Origin: Oscillospiraceae bacterium
Lineage (GTDB): Bacteria > Bacillota > Clostridia > UBA1212
Assembly (NCBI GenBank): GCA_015069195.1
Contig: SVJA01000001.1
Coordinates: 78,148-142,147 of the forward strand
Length of the DNA: 64,000 nt
Reading direction: 5' to 3'
The notes below the pieces were generated by a model that ran no database searches, was not told the DNA's origin, and saw nothing but the letters and a program-made list of their open reading frames with translations. Both the position numbers and the translations under genes were made by a program. Shown in pieces: positions 8,239 to 17,640 of the stretch (positions within the stretch are counted from its first letter, which is position 1; each line of letters opens with the position of its first letter).

Positions 8239-8667
8239 TTATTCTTCGTCCTCGTCGTCGCAACCTGCGCAGCAGCAGCAATCTCCGTCACACTCAAAGT
8301 CGATAGTAACATCTTCGCCGCAACCTGGGCACTGAACAGTGATGCTGTCATCATCTGTAATAAGATCTTCGTCTATAGAAAGAATGCTTCCGCAGTTCGG
8401 GCACTCAATCTCATCACAACAACACTCTTCGTCGTCATCTTCTTCATCAAAGATATAATCTTCGAGGTCACAGAAATCTTCTTCGAGATCGTCAAATCTC
8501 TCTGCAAGATCATCACTCTGCTCTTCCAAAGCTTCTACAGAAGTAGCAACGTCATCGATAAGCTCAATAATCTCTTCTAAAAGTCTTACTTCGTCAGACT
8601 CTTTGTTAAGTTTCATACCGTCAGCAAGTCCTCTTAAGTAGCTGACACGCTCAATCAAATATCCCAT
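8239..8667 (-). CDS. CD1247 N-terminal domain-like acidic zinc-ribbon protein
   Basis: A 142-residue cytoplasmic protein. Residues 1-70 form a charged helical region that starts like the CD1247 N-terminal domain (YLIERVSYLRGLADGMKL). The rest is very rich in Asp, Glu and Cys: a CCC cluster, a zinc-ribbon pair CPNCG ... CPGCG, and a final CCCCAGC cluster next to an acidic tail. At least thirteen Cys residues suggest metal binding. The molecular role of the family is not known to me. AAGGAGG precedes the ATG, and it lies between EF-P (42 bases upstream) and a strong terminator, so it may be co-transcribed with efp. Confidence 0.75.
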   Translation of the reverse strand: MGYLIERVSYLRGLADGMKLNKESDEVRLLEEIIELIDDVATSVEALEEQSDDLAERFDDLEEDFCDLEDYIFDEEDDDEECCCDEIECPNCGSILSIDEDLITDDDSITVQCPGCGEDVTIDFECDGDCCCCAGCDDEDEE

Positions 8668-8708
8668 TGTAAAGTCCTCCTTTTAAGTAGTAAAACAACC
8701 CGTAGGAA

Positions 8709-9266
8709 TTATGCACGGCCGAGGTACTCACCTGTACGTGTGTCAATCTTTATACGGTCACCGATGTTGATGAACATCTGAACTTTAACAGTAGCGCCTG
8801 TCTCAACTGTAGCGGGCTTAAGTGTGTTTGTAGCAGTATCGCCTTTTATACCGGGCTCTGTCTCTGTAACTTCGAGCTCTACGAATGTCGGGGGCTCGAT
8901 ACCGAAAACATTACCTTTGAAAGAAAGGATCTTGCAAACATCGTTTTCTTTTACAAACTTAAGTGAATCGCCTACTGTCTCTGCATTTATAGGCATCTGG
9001 TCATATGTCTCAACATCCATAAAGTAGTAGAGATCTTCGTCGTTGTAAAGATACTGCATATCTCTTCTCTCTACTCTTGCCTCAGGAACTCTGTCTGTAG
9101 GGTTAAAAGATCTTTCTACAGTAGCACCTGTAATTACGTTTTTAATCTTTGTTCTGACAAAAGCTGCGCCTTTGCCGGGTTTAACATGCTGGAACTCAAC
9201 GATCTGCCATACGCCGTTGTCCATCTCAAATGTCATACCGTTTCTGAAATCACCTGCTGATATCAT
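8709..9266 (-). CDS. efp: Translation elongation factor P
   Basis: A 185-residue three-domain protein that relieves ribosome stalling at polyproline stretches. The N-terminal KOW-like domain carries the tip loop KPGKGAAF, with the normally modified Lys at position 32. The C-terminal OB domains end with the conserved [17 protein letters not shown]. The ATG at 9266 has GGAGGT seven bases upstream; an upstream in-frame ATG at 9290 lies before that ribosome site and is rejected. No EpmA/EpmB-type modification gene is nearby. Confidence 0.96.
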   Translation of the reverse strand: MISAGDFRNGMTFEMDNGVWQIVEFQHVKPGKGAAFVRTKIKNVITGATVERSFNPTDRVPEARVERRDMQYLYNDEDLYYFMDVETYDQMPINAETVGDSLKFVKENDVCKILSFKGNVFGIEPPTFVELEVTETEPGIKGDTATNTLKPATVETGATVKVQMFINIGDRIKIDTRTGEYLGRA

Positions 9267-9353
9267 AAATGTACCTCCAAATATATACAAAAATTAACTA
9301 AATAAATAACCTTCAAAATTATACATCATATCAAACGCTTTCACAAGTAAAAA

Positions 9354-9911
9354 TTACTGCATTACTACATATTCATTTTCATCTCTTGCAAAATCATCCG
9401 CAAACGCATGCCACTCGCCGTCCTCTACACTGTAAGTGAGTGTGTATTCTTTTATCTCTAAAGCGGCATAGCCTTCTTTTTCTTCTCCGTATACAGCAGA
9501 AACTTTATCTGCGTCCATACCGAATCCATTTAACAAATTCGCGGCACCGTCAGGGAATGGAAGCATATCTTTGTACTCGTCTGTAAATGTAAATCCGCAA
9601 GTTTCAGACTCAATTTTATATTGACCTCTGATGGACAATTTTCCGGTGAAAACAATTTTTGCCGAACCCAAAGAGTCATCTGCAAGCTTTACTATATCAA
9701 CGCTTTTTACGGTAAATACTGATATTTTGTCACCTGCTTTTATCGTTTTTAAATCAAACCCTGCAGTAGATATATCTGCATCATTTCCCGTCTCTGTGCT
9801 CTGACCGGGAGTAGCAGTTGCACCGCTCTGCTCTTTTTCTACCTTACAACCGTTCAAAAAACACAGCAAAACAACAGTAGTCATAAGTATAACAATTACT
9901 TTTTTTAACAT
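9354..9911 (-). CDS. Lipoprotein, function unknown
   Basis: A 185-residue exported lipoprotein with a signal peptide ending in lipobox LNGC, a Ser/Thr/Gly-rich linker (about residues 27-50) and a single mixed alpha/beta domain of about 130 residues. I do not recognise the family. GGAGGT is seven bases before the ATG. It lies between rluD and efp on the same strand, about 75 bases from rluD, with no terminator visible between, so read-through from lspA-rluD is possible. Confidence 0.75.
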   Translation of the reverse strand: MLKKVIVILMTTVVLLCFLNGCKVEKEQSGATATPGQSTETGNDADISTAGFDLKTIKAGDKISVFTVKSVDIVKLADDSLGSAKIVFTGKLSIRGQYKIESETCGFTFTDEYKDMLPFPDGAANLLNGFGMDADKVSAVYGEEKEGYAALEIKEYTLTYSVEDGEWHAFADDFARDENEYVVMQ

Positions 9912-9985
9912 AATTACCTCCGAAATTCACAGCGTTTTTGTCAGCTGCTGATTTCATATCTATATTATCATATTTTTTACATTTT

Positions 9986-10957
9986 TCAATGAATCAATCC
10001 ATTTCTCAACTTTTTCAGAAGCTCTGTAAAATCATACGGCAAATCCGCTTCGTAACAAACTTTTTCACCCGAAGAAGGATGCGTAAATTCTATTTTACCG
10101 GCGTGAAGTGCCTGACCTGACATTCCACGGTGATTTTTTATACCGTACACCGGATCTCCCGTAACAGGATGACCTATATACTGCATATGGACTCTTATCT
10201 GGTGCGTTCTGCCGGTTTCCAACTTGCACTCTACAAAAGTACACTTTTCAAATCGCTCGAGAACTTTAAAATGAGTTACGGCTGACTTTCCGTTTTTTAC
10301 ATTCACACACATTTTTTTACGATCCTGAGGATGTCTTCCTACCGGCGCATCGACAGTTCCGCCGCTTTCTTTTATAGTACCTTCTACTATTGCGTAATAT
10401 GTACGTGCCGCATCGTGAACTTTTATCTGCTCCGCAAGACTGTGATGAGATTTATTGTTTTTTGCGACAACCAAAAGTCCCGTAGTATCCTTATCTATTC
10501 TGTGGACAATACCCGGTCTTTTTACACCGTTTATATCCGACAGCTCACCACAATGAAACATAAGCGCATTTACCAATGTGCCGCTGTAGTTTCCAGGTGC
10601 GGGATGTACCACCATACCCCGTGGTTTGTTTATTACAACAATATCGCTATCTTCAAAAACAATATCTATAGGTATATCTTCCGCCTCTATATCAAGCTCT
10701 TCGGGATCCTCGAATATGACTTCTATCAAATCACCCGTGCGCACTTTGTAATTACTTTTTACAGTTTTGCCGTCTATTGTGACCTTGCCGTTTTCTATAA
10801 GTTTCTGTACGGTGCTTCTGCTTAATTCAGACAGATACGATGACTCATCACCAAGCTCTCCTGTACTGAAATTCCCATCTGCAACAGCCAATGCAACATA
10901 AGAGTCTACACGCTTGCCTTCGCCCTCTTTTTCTACCGAAATCATAATTGTGTACAT
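9986..10957 (-). CDS. rluD: RluD-type 23S rRNA pseudouridine synthase
   Basis: A 323-residue RNA-modifying enzyme of the RluA family. An N-terminal S4 RNA-binding domain (about residues 10-85) is followed by the synthase domain with the catalytic Asp in HRIDKDTTGLL and the conserved GRTHQIRVHM segment. GAGGAA lies eight bases before the ATG. The start is three bases after the lspA stop; lspA-rluD is a conserved pair in Bacillota. Which uridines are modified cannot be read from sequence alone. Confidence 0.93.
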   Translation of the reverse strand: MYTIMISVEKEGEGKRVDSYVALAVADGNFSTGELGDESSYLSELSRSTVQKLIENGKVTIDGKTVKSNYKVRTGDLIEVIFEDPEELDIEAEDIPIDIVFEDSDIVVINKPRGMVVHPAPGNYSGTLVNALMFHCGELSDINGVKRPGIVHRIDKDTTGLLVVAKNNKSHHSLAEQIKVHDAARTYYAIVEGTIKESGGTVDAPVGRHPQDRKKMCVNVKNGKSAVTHFKVLERFEKCTFVECKLETGRTHQIRVHMQYIGHPVTGDPVYGIKNHRGMSGQALHAGKIEFTHPSSGEKVCYEADLPYDFTELLKKLRNGLIH

Positions 10958-10960
10958 AAA

Positions 10961-11566
10961 TCATTCCTCGGAAGCAATCTGAGCTTCACCCTCTAAATGG
11001 TCTTTTGTGTCGTTTGTTTCTTTTATTTCTTCCTTTTCGTTGAATATCTTACCGATTTTTGTACGGTCGTCAAAAAGCGGAGTCTTTACAAAAATTATAC
11101 AAATTATAAGTCCGATGCATCCGGAAACAACGCAGATGTCGGCAAGATTGAACGCAGGGAAATTATATCCGAAAAGATTGTAAAAATTGAGATAATCTAT
11201 AACATAGCCGAGTCTGATTCTGTCTATAACATTTCCTACAGCACCGCTCAAAATCAAAACGAATGAAGCATTTGCAAGTACAGCTTCAGAGCAAACAATA
11301 AGATATGACACTGCCGTACATGCAATAACGGTCATTATCGTCAATACCCATGTGTAATCTGACATAATACCCCATGCACCGCCGGTGTTGTGCCAATGTA
11401 CAATACTGAAAAAATTATCGATAACAGAAATTTCTTCTGACAAATATTCTACATTCTTATCTATAAAAAACTTTATGAATTGGTCGAAAAAGATAAGCAA
11501 CAACGCTGAAACGATGCTCACACAAATCATTGTAATTTTTCTTTTATCAAAAAAATCTTTTACCAT
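10961..11566 (-). CDS. lspA: Signal peptidase II
   Basis: A 201-residue membrane protease that removes signal peptides from prolipoproteins. Four membrane segments are visible, and the two catalytic Asp are in GNVIDRIRLGYVIDYL and FNLADICV. A charged cytoplasmic tail of about 40 residues extends past the last segment. The start has GAGGGA eight bases upstream. The window encodes several lipoproteins that would be substrates (genes at 798, 7748, 9354, 11618, 49877). Confidence 0.95.
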   Translation of the reverse strand: MVKDFFDKRKITMICVSIVSALLLIFFDQFIKFFIDKNVEYLSEEISVIDNFFSIVHWHNTGGAWGIMSDYTWVLTIMTVIACTAVSYLIVCSEAVLANASFVLILSGAVGNVIDRIRLGYVIDYLNFYNLFGYNFPAFNLADICVVSGCIGLIICIIFVKTPLFDDRTKIGKIFNEKEEIKETNDTKDHLEGEAQIASEE

Positions 11567-11617
11567 AAAAACTTCCCTCGGATATTTGATATATATAAAA
11601 TACCATTTATCCGGATT

Positions 11618-13204
11618 TTATTCAATGTACCATTTGTGAACCGATGCAAAAATATCCCATGAATACATGGTGTTACTTTCAATACCGTGTAGTTTCTCGG
11701 ATGTCACAACAAGTTGATTCTTTACATACAAACCGCAACATATCGAATCACTGCCTACTTTTTCGGCAATCTCTGAATAAGTTTTCTGCAATTCGGCTTG
11801 GTTGGTAATCTTTTCGGAATCCGTAATCAACTTATCTACATCAGCATTTGAATACGAATTAATGTTGTACTTTCCGCCGGTTTTGTAGGCACTTTCAAAG
11901 TCTGTGTATGTGTCAAAGGACGTCCCCATAAGGGCAATTGAATACGAACCTTTCTTTAATAAGTCAGCATATTCGGAAGTTGTACAATATTTGAGAGTTA
12001 CCGATATTCCGTTTTTCCCAAGATTTTTTTTAAGTCTCTCCGCCAAAAGCAAATATCCTGTATCATTTGCCGGAACCAAGCAAACTGCATTTATTACACT
12101 GCCGTTTTTCGCCCACATTCCTGAAGAATTTTTTGAATATCCGGCAATGCCCATAAGTTCGTCTCCGAGCACCTTATCAGGAGAAGACGGAACTTTATCT
12201 CCGTCATATAAAAAGGTCCCCTGCTTTACGGGGTACAATGCAGACTCCGCATGACCATACGCGCCGGCCTTTATCAAATCAGCTCTGTCAACGTAGTTTT
12301 GTATGGCCTTTCGAACCGCAATATCGCTCGTCGCACCGCTGTTCAGATTAAACCACAATCCTGTAAACTCGTCACCTGAAATCTTGTATGTGATCACACC
12401 CTCTTTTAAATAGGATGCTTTCATAACTCCGTCATATATTACAGAAAAACCACTTTCTGCTTTGTACTTTTCGTCATTCGATGCGTATGTCGATATCTCT
12501 ACCGCTTCAATATAAGGTTTCTCGCCGAAATATCCGTCGAAGTTTCTGAGATAAACTTTATCCTTGGTACTCCTCGCCGAATCAAACGAATATATACCGC
12601 TGCCTATCGGATTTTTTCCGGCATCTTTTATATTCTCCGCTTTCAGAACGGGAAAAGACAGCAGACAAGGCAATATACTGCACGGTTCATTACAAACTAT
12701 TTCCACGGTTTCGGAATCTGTGGCTTTAAAAGACTTTATCTTCTTAACATTTTCTGAATAATTTCCGCCATTTGTTTTTATGAAATTTATCGTAGAAACA
12801 ATATCTTCGGAATCTGCAACTCCGCCATCATGCCACTTAGCATCCGTTCTGAGTTTGAATGTCCAGGTAACACCGTTGTCATCACTTGACCAATTCTTCG
12901 CTATCTCCGGTGTAGGCTTTCCGCTGTAATCAAGCGATATAAAATTCGAATACACAAGTGACATATACTGTCTTATATCTTCAGAATCCGTAATAAGCGG
13001 ATTAAGGCTACTGTATTTAGTCGTTGCAAGACGCAAAACTCCGCCGAATACGGGTTCGGAAATATCGTTTTCTATCCCGGGTGAATCGGTTGTCGTTGGC
13101 TCTGACGTATCATCTGCCACATACTGCTCGCCGCTGCAGGACACAGAAGAAATCACTATAATAAAAGTCAGTATCACAAGCAATCCTCTGTATATTTTTC
13201 TCAT
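11618..13204 (-). CDS. Oligopeptide/nickel-type ABC transporter substrate-binding lipoprotein
   Basis: A 528-residue extracellular solute-binding protein of family 5 (OppA/DppA type). Signal peptide with lipobox VSSVSC, a Thr/Ser-rich linker, then the two-lobed domain with typical segments (PLITDSEDIRQYMSLVYSNF, then AKNWSSDDNGVTWTFKLRTDAKWHDG). No permease or ATPase gene adjoins it, so it may serve a transporter encoded elsewhere or act as a peptide sensor. ATG 13204 has GGGAGG at seven bases; the ATG at 13210 is only one base from that site and is unlikely. The ligand is unknown. Confidence 0.88.
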   Translation of the reverse strand: MRKIYRGLLVILTFIIVISSVSCSGEQYVADDTSEPTTTDSPGIENDISEPVFGGVLRLATTKYSSLNPLITDSEDIRQYMSLVYSNFISLDYSGKPTPEIAKNWSSDDNGVTWTFKLRTDAKWHDGGVADSEDIVSTINFIKTNGGNYSENVKKIKSFKATDSETVEIVCNEPCSILPCLLSFPVLKAENIKDAGKNPIGSGIYSFDSARSTKDKVYLRNFDGYFGEKPYIEAVEISTYASNDEKYKAESGFSVIYDGVMKASYLKEGVITYKISGDEFTGLWFNLNSGATSDIAVRKAIQNYVDRADLIKAGAYGHAESALYPVKQGTFLYDGDKVPSSPDKVLGDELMGIAGYSKNSSGMWAKNGSVINAVCLVPANDTGYLLLAERLKKNLGKNGISVTLKYCTTSEYADLLKKGSYSIALMGTSFDTYTDFESAYKTGGKYNINSYSNADVDKLITDSEKITNQAELQKTYSEIAEKVGSDSICCGLYVKNQLVVTSEKLHGIESNTMYSWDIFASVHKWYIE

Positions 13205-13230
13205 TATCATTCCTCCCGTTAACCAAAGAC

Positions 13231-14070
13231 CTACTTAAGCATTATAAAACCGGACATAGCCCCTGTATTACCCTTTTCTCTTCTGTGCGAAAAGTATTTA
13301 TCTTTATTTTCTACGCAACAGGTACATATACCGCTTCTGACTATATTTTTCTCCGGTACACCTGCAGCAATCAATGTCTTACATACAATACCCGGTAAAG
13401 ATATATACCATTTACCGGTCCTTGTCAAATCAGGTCTGCAAACATCTGTATCCTCTGAAAAATCCGCACCATATTTTTCCGCAAAAGCATTATAAACATC
13501 TTCCGATGCCTCAAAACAATCCTGACATATTCCCGGACCTATCACAGCAATAATATTTTCAGGACTTGCCCCGTAGTTCTTCTCCATCGCAGACACTGCA
13601 TTTGCTGAAATCCCGGCGTGTGTACTTCTCCAACCCGAATGAATCATACCGACGCTTTGAGAGTTCTCATCATACAAAAATACAGGTATACAATCGCCGT
13701 GTATCGTAGCAAGCGTAACTCCCTTAACGTTCGTCACCATCGCATCATATCCGTCATCAAATACCTCACGGCTCACACCTCTGCCGGCATCATCCGAAGT
13801 AATGACTTTAACATCACCTGCATGCACCTGCGGAACCATCGTTACACTTTCAAAAGGCACACCGCAAGCCACTGCAACGCGCTTTATATTCTCCGTGACA
13901 TTATCTCTGTCTGTATCGCGTTTAAAGCTCATATTAAGCGTTTCGCACGCCCCTTTTGAAACACCGCCGATTCTCGTAGTAAAGCAATGCACTATATTCT
14001 TTTTTTCTGCCAAACGATCAAACTTCAAAAGCACAACATCGTTTTTGTCATTTTGTTCGTAGCGATACAT
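13231..14070 (-). CDS. pgeF: PgeF/YfiH family (laccase domain) peptidoglycan editing or purine nucleoside enzyme
   Basis: A 279-residue single-domain protein. The zinc-site residues of the family are present: His in IHGDCIPV, Cys in the same motif, and His in GMIHSGWRSTHAGI; the GPGICQDCFE and CTCC segments are also typical. Relatives act on purine nucleosides, and E. coli PgeF (YfiH) prevents misincorporation of Ser into peptidoglycan precursors. Which role applies here is not decided by sequence. AGGAGA precedes the ATG. The OppA-like gene follows after 26 bases on the same strand and may be co-transcribed. Confidence 0.88.
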   Translation of the reverse strand: MYRYEQNDKNDVVLLKFDRLAEKKNIVHCFTTRIGGVSKGACETLNMSFKRDTDRDNVTENIKRVAVACGVPFESVTMVPQVHAGDVKVITSDDAGRGVSREVFDDGYDAMVTNVKGVTLATIHGDCIPVFLYDENSQSVGMIHSGWRSTHAGISANAVSAMEKNYGASPENIIAVIGPGICQDCFEASEDVYNAFAEKYGADFSEDTDVCRPDLTRTGKWYISLPGIVCKTLIAAGVPEKNIVRSGICTCCVENKDKYFSHRREKGNTGAMSGFIMLK

Positions 14071-14090
14071 AACAATTCTCCTATCAAAAA

Positions 14091-14117
14091 TCCCTCATCT
14101 TTATCTTCGATGAGGGA
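14091..14117 (-). terminator. Terminator of the CotH-VTC-DUF4956 operon
   Basis: A 9-bp stem (14091-14099 with 14109-14117) with a 9-base loop, followed directly on the minus strand by five U residues. It closes the operon 30 bases after the DUF4956 stop. Confidence 0.85.
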
Positions 14118-14147
14118 CTATAAAAACATAACACAACTCTATTATAT

Positions 14148-14822
14148 TCAAGCTGCGGTAATTTCTCCATCATGGCTAAGCAATGATGCCATTGTTACTC
14201 CATCAAGCTTCATTACTTCACTAAGCAATTCGCTCTCATCGGCAACATTAACTTCTACTATTATGTCCAAAGTAGTACGAGTAAGATTTTTTGATTTAAT
14301 CTTATAGCTCTTACTAAAGCTTTTTACTACATCTAATATTTTCTTATCACTATCAAGAGAAGTACTGTTCACTACCAGAATCATAGAAGCCTTCTTAACA
14401 GGATACATCTGCAGAAAAACAACAATAACAGCCATTGTTAACGACAATACAACAGCTACCATAGATAGTCCTGCACCGCAAATTATACCCAAGCTAATAG
14501 CCCAATATAAGAAAACCAAATCTAACGGATCTTTAACAGCAGTTCTAAAACGTACTATGGAAAGTGCGCCCACCATTCCGAGTGAAAGTACAATGTTTGA
14601 TTGTATCGCGAGTATTATAGCTGCTGTTATAACAGCCATAGCAACCAATGATATATTAAAAGTCTTTGAATAAAACGTTTTTCTCGTTATAACCCTATAA
14701 ATAAAAAATACAAAAAGTGACAAAAACACAGTTACACATAATCTAGCCAAAATTGTTTTAGCGTCTACATGACTCATATAACCACTAATAAAAGAATTGC
14801 TAAAAATATCTTTAAAACTCAT
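14148..14822 (-). CDS. DUF4956 membrane protein
   Basis: A 224-residue protein with about four membrane segments (roughly residues 25-140) and a cytoplasmic C-terminal domain of about 75 residues with an ACT-like beta-alpha-beta pattern. The signature GALSIVRFRTAVKDPLD between membrane segments identifies DUF4956; this segment and the layout resemble MgtC proteins (compare the MgtC gene at 28301). Its ATG overlaps the stop of the VTC gene in an ATGA, with GGAGGG upstream, so it is translationally coupled. Function unknown; as the last gene of CotH-VTC-DUF4956 it could be a membrane partner or a channel for the VTC product, which is inference. Confidence 0.85.
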   Translation of the reverse strand: MSFKDIFSNSFISGYMSHVDAKTILARLCVTVFLSLFVFFIYRVITRKTFYSKTFNISLVAMAVITAAIILAIQSNIVLSLGMVGALSIVRFRTAVKDPLDLVFLYWAISLGIICGAGLSMVAVVLSLTMAVIVVFLQMYPVKKASMILVVNSTSLDSDKKILDVVKSFSKSYKIKSKNLTRTTLDIIVEVNVADESELLSEVMKLDGVTMASLLSHDGEITAA

Positions 14823-15517
14823 AATAAACCCTCCATAGAAAATTTCCTGCACAAATAATATTTAGAAAAAGCACTTCTCTGCAAACCATCAATCTGCAGT
14901 ATATCTTTTATAAAATCAGGCAACAATTCATCATATTTCACTTCCAACAGATGTTGACCTGATTGCAGAACAGGCCGTGTAGATATATTTTCATCAAAGA
15001 AGTGCGCAACTTCATTAGAAGACCTGATATTCATATCTAATGTAATTCTGACATTTCCGACACGATATACATAGGGAGTTCTATCATATTCGACAATAAC
15101 AACCGGTTTGAATAACTGAGACTTTTGTAAAACATAAAACTTACGAAATAATGGATGTTTCTCTCCTATGTTATCGACACTTCCACCATCCAAGATGGCA
15201 CGATACTCATCCTCTTTAAGAAGGCAAGAACTTTTATAGGTCTTACCTCGTTCTTTTCTTTTACACTCTAGAACAATTCGATCAGATTTTGCATTATAAA
15301 TTCTGATTCGAAACTTCTCCCTAGGGTCAATACCATTCTCGTTTTCATAATAGCAACGATTATCTAAGTTGTCAAAATACATACTTCGTATACAGTACTG
15401 TCCGTTTTCCGTATGTTTATCTAGAGGAACAATATATTTTAATCGATTTTTGATTTCTTCAATTTGGCGAATGTTACACAGATATTTCCATTCATAACGG
15501 TATTTTAAATCCTTCAT
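14819..15517 (-). CDS. VTC domain polyphosphate polymerase-like protein
   Basis: A 232-residue single-domain tunnel enzyme of the VTC family (PF09359), related to yeast Vtc4, which makes polyphosphate from ATP. Likely tunnel residues are kept: Lys11 (EWKYL), Arg70 and Arg72 (KFRIRIYN), Glu84 followed by KRK (LECKRK), Arg181 and Glu192/Lys194 (LLEVKY). No SPX domain and no membrane segment are present, so membrane recruitment must come from a partner, most simply the coupled DUF4956 protein. It overlaps the end of the CotH gene by 26 bases and has GGGAGA before the ATG. Polymerase activity in bacterial homologues is inferred from fold and conserved residues. Confidence 0.85.
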   Translation of the reverse strand: MKDLKYRYEWKYLCNIRQIEEIKNRLKYIVPLDKHTENGQYCIRSMYFDNLDNRCYYENENGIDPREKFRIRIYNAKSDRIVLECKRKERGKTYKSSCLLKEDEYRAILDGGSVDNIGEKHPLFRKFYVLQKSQLFKPVVIVEYDRTPYVYRVGNVRITLDMNIRSSNEVAHFFDENISTRPVLQSGQHLLEVKYDELLPDFIKDILQIDGLQRSAFSKYYLCRKFSMEGLL

Positions 15518-17528
15518 TTTTTCTTTTCTCCCGTATTTTTTTCAATGCGACAAATATATCTTTACCAATACAAAACGAAATCACAAAAAATACTATTGTA
15601 AATCCCACAATTGTATACTTATTTTTATTTGCCAACATTGATTTCAATTTTTGTACAAATCCTACATCAGCACTATTCGAAACAGAGGAAGAAGAAAAAT
15701 CATCTTCAATTTTTTTCCACGAGGCAATATACGAGATATTGTCTTCCACAACATTTGTCAAATCAAGTTTCTCACCGCTAACGCTATTAACAAATCCAAG
15801 AAACTCATATCCATCAAACTTAAATATAGGAACATTATCAATGCATTTACCTTTTTCAACAGAGACAAAAATTCTTTCATCTGGCATAGGATCCCCTGCG
15901 CTAAAAGTAACCCTCACAAAATCTTTATTTTGAAGCCACGCATCATCCAAAAATGCAATTCTCTCATTTAAAAATCTCGATAAATATTCTATATGTTCAT
16001 GGAAGGAATCATAGTGATTACCCGACGCATAAGGTTGAACGCCTTCCCATCTTTTGCTATTCATAGAATAAGACTTTTGTATTAATTTTTCATATTCCAG
16101 CAATTTTTCATTAGCATATTTTACTAATAAATTTCTAAAAGAATCCTTATATTCTTTTTTCAGCAATTCCTTAAAAATTTCATTATTATATAATGTTTTG
16201 TAATAACCAAACATATTCGAGTAAAAAGCCTTTGGATTTGCATCTTTTCCTAAATACAAAGAACCCATAGAAAAATCAAAATCCCAAATAGGACCGGCAT
16301 AAACTTTATCACTTACTTTATCAGAATCTTTATAAAAATAAAGACTATATTGATCAGTATTCGCAAAACATTCTTGTATCAAGTAATACTTCACCCAAGA
16401 ATCCACATCTATGTAATCATTATAATCAGTTGTTGCTAGTTTTTCTTTAATCTCATACATTAAATTACTTATGTAGACAATTTGACCTTGTGTCGCATAT
16501 CGTGGAAATTTAACTGAAAACGCAGTATTATCAGGCAATATGAAGTAACTATTATCAGATTTAGCTCGCCCTATCGAATCAATTTCGAGTAAATACCCAC
16601 CGGTTATATCAGTTGGTTCTGATGGAATATCATAATACTTCATTTCTATTCCCGAAACATTGGAAATACTATTAGAATATTCTTTTAAAGAGTAATAATT
16701 AGCCGATTGGGTAACAGATTCCAAATTTGTAATATTTACACACGATGGCGAAATATCAATATTTTCTGTCAACAAATACAATCCATAGTAAACATCGTCT
16801 ATATACAGATCAACGAACTCCGAATCAATCGCCGCCGTTAATCCGATTTCTTTAGAAGCATCATAAACCATCTTATTTCGAAGATTAGACTCATCACACG
16901 CATTGGCCAAAAGACAATATTTACTCGAATACCCCATATTGAATAATTCCACATTTTGTTCAAATTCAATCACATATGGTTTTTTCTTCTCCCACCAAGT
17001 AGAATTACCTCTACTGCGAAAGCTCGAAAAAAAGCCAACATACTCCACTTCAGTATCGGACTTTATCAAAGTACATATACCGGACTTTTCCGTTTCCTTA
17101 TCCTTATGAATATCCTCAATGCTACCGTTAGTTAATCTCAAAGACATTGTAGCAATATTCTCTGATTTCAAAATAACAAGAGTTTCATCAGCAACAGTCA
17201 CCCCAAACTCCGTACATATTTTTAATGAATATTCCTTATCTGCAGATAAGGATAAGCAATTATTGCTTATCGTATATTCACAATCATCTATATACACCCT
17301 ATATCCCTGAGTACTTTTTATGTTTATATTTTCCATTTTGGCGTACGAAGGAAGAAATACATAATATTTGTCATTATTGTGAAAAAGGGATATCGATTCT
17401 GTAACATTTTGATTACTTACTACAAATCTAACAGAGTCTAAGCATCTCAAATTTTGCATATGCACGCAGCCAATTATTATAACAACAAAACACAATATAA
17501 AAAAAATAATTCCGACGCATTTTTTCAT
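15492..17528 (-). CDS. CotH kinase family membrane protein
   Basis: A 678-residue protein: N-terminal membrane segment or signal (residues 5-22), an Ig-like region, a CotH kinase domain (about residues 130-500) with RSRGNSTWWEKKKPY, a YYGLYLLTENID segment and the metal-binding WDFDFSMG, then an InlB/Listeria-Bacteroides-type repeat (about 555-610), and a C-terminal membrane segment (about 635-655) with a basic tail. The kinase domain should therefore face outward. CotH proteins phosphorylate spore-coat proteins in Bacillus. First gene of an overlapping operon with VTC and DUF4956. Its DNA is AT-richer than its surroundings. GAGGTT lies nine bases before the ATG. Confidence 0.88.
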   Translation of the reverse strand: MKKCVGIIFFILCFVVIIIGCVHMQNLRCLDSVRFVVSNQNVTESISLFHNNDKYYVFLPSYAKMENINIKSTQGYRVYIDDCEYTISNNCLSLSADKEYSLKICTEFGVTVADETLVILKSENIATMSLRLTNGSIEDIHKDKETEKSGICTLIKSDTEVEYVGFFSSFRSRGNSTWWEKKKPYVIEFEQNVELFNMGYSSKYCLLANACDESNLRNKMVYDASKEIGLTAAIDSEFVDLYIDDVYYGLYLLTENIDISPSCVNITNLESVTQSANYYSLKEYSNSISNVSGIEMKYYDIPSEPTDITGGYLLEIDSIGRAKSDNSYFILPDNTAFSVKFPRYATQGQIVYISNLMYEIKEKLATTDYNDYIDVDSWVKYYLIQECFANTDQYSLYFYKDSDKVSDKVYAGPIWDFDFSMGSLYLGKDANPKAFYSNMFGYYKTLYNNEIFKELLKKEYKDSFRNLLVKYANEKLLEYEKLIQKSYSMNSKRWEGVQPYASGNHYDSFHEHIEYLSRFLNERIAFLDDAWLQNKDFVRVTFSAGDPMPDERIFVSVEKGKCIDNVPIFKFDGYEFLGFVNSVSGEKLDLTNVVEDNISYIASWKKIEDDFSSSSVSNSADVGFVQKLKSMLANKNKYTIVGFTIVFFVISFCIGKDIFVALKKIREKRKNEGFKIPL

Positions 17529-17640
17529 ACAAAACTAACCTCAAGCCAAAACTGCATTGCAAAAAACAACTAACCTACCGTTTTGTACAGTACCATAAAT
17601 GGATTGTTTATGCAATACAAATTTAATTTATCAAGCAAAA

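Noticed and set aside
11618-13204. Complete oligopeptide ABC transporter operon
   Set aside because: Only the binding protein is present; no permease or ATPase gene adjoins.
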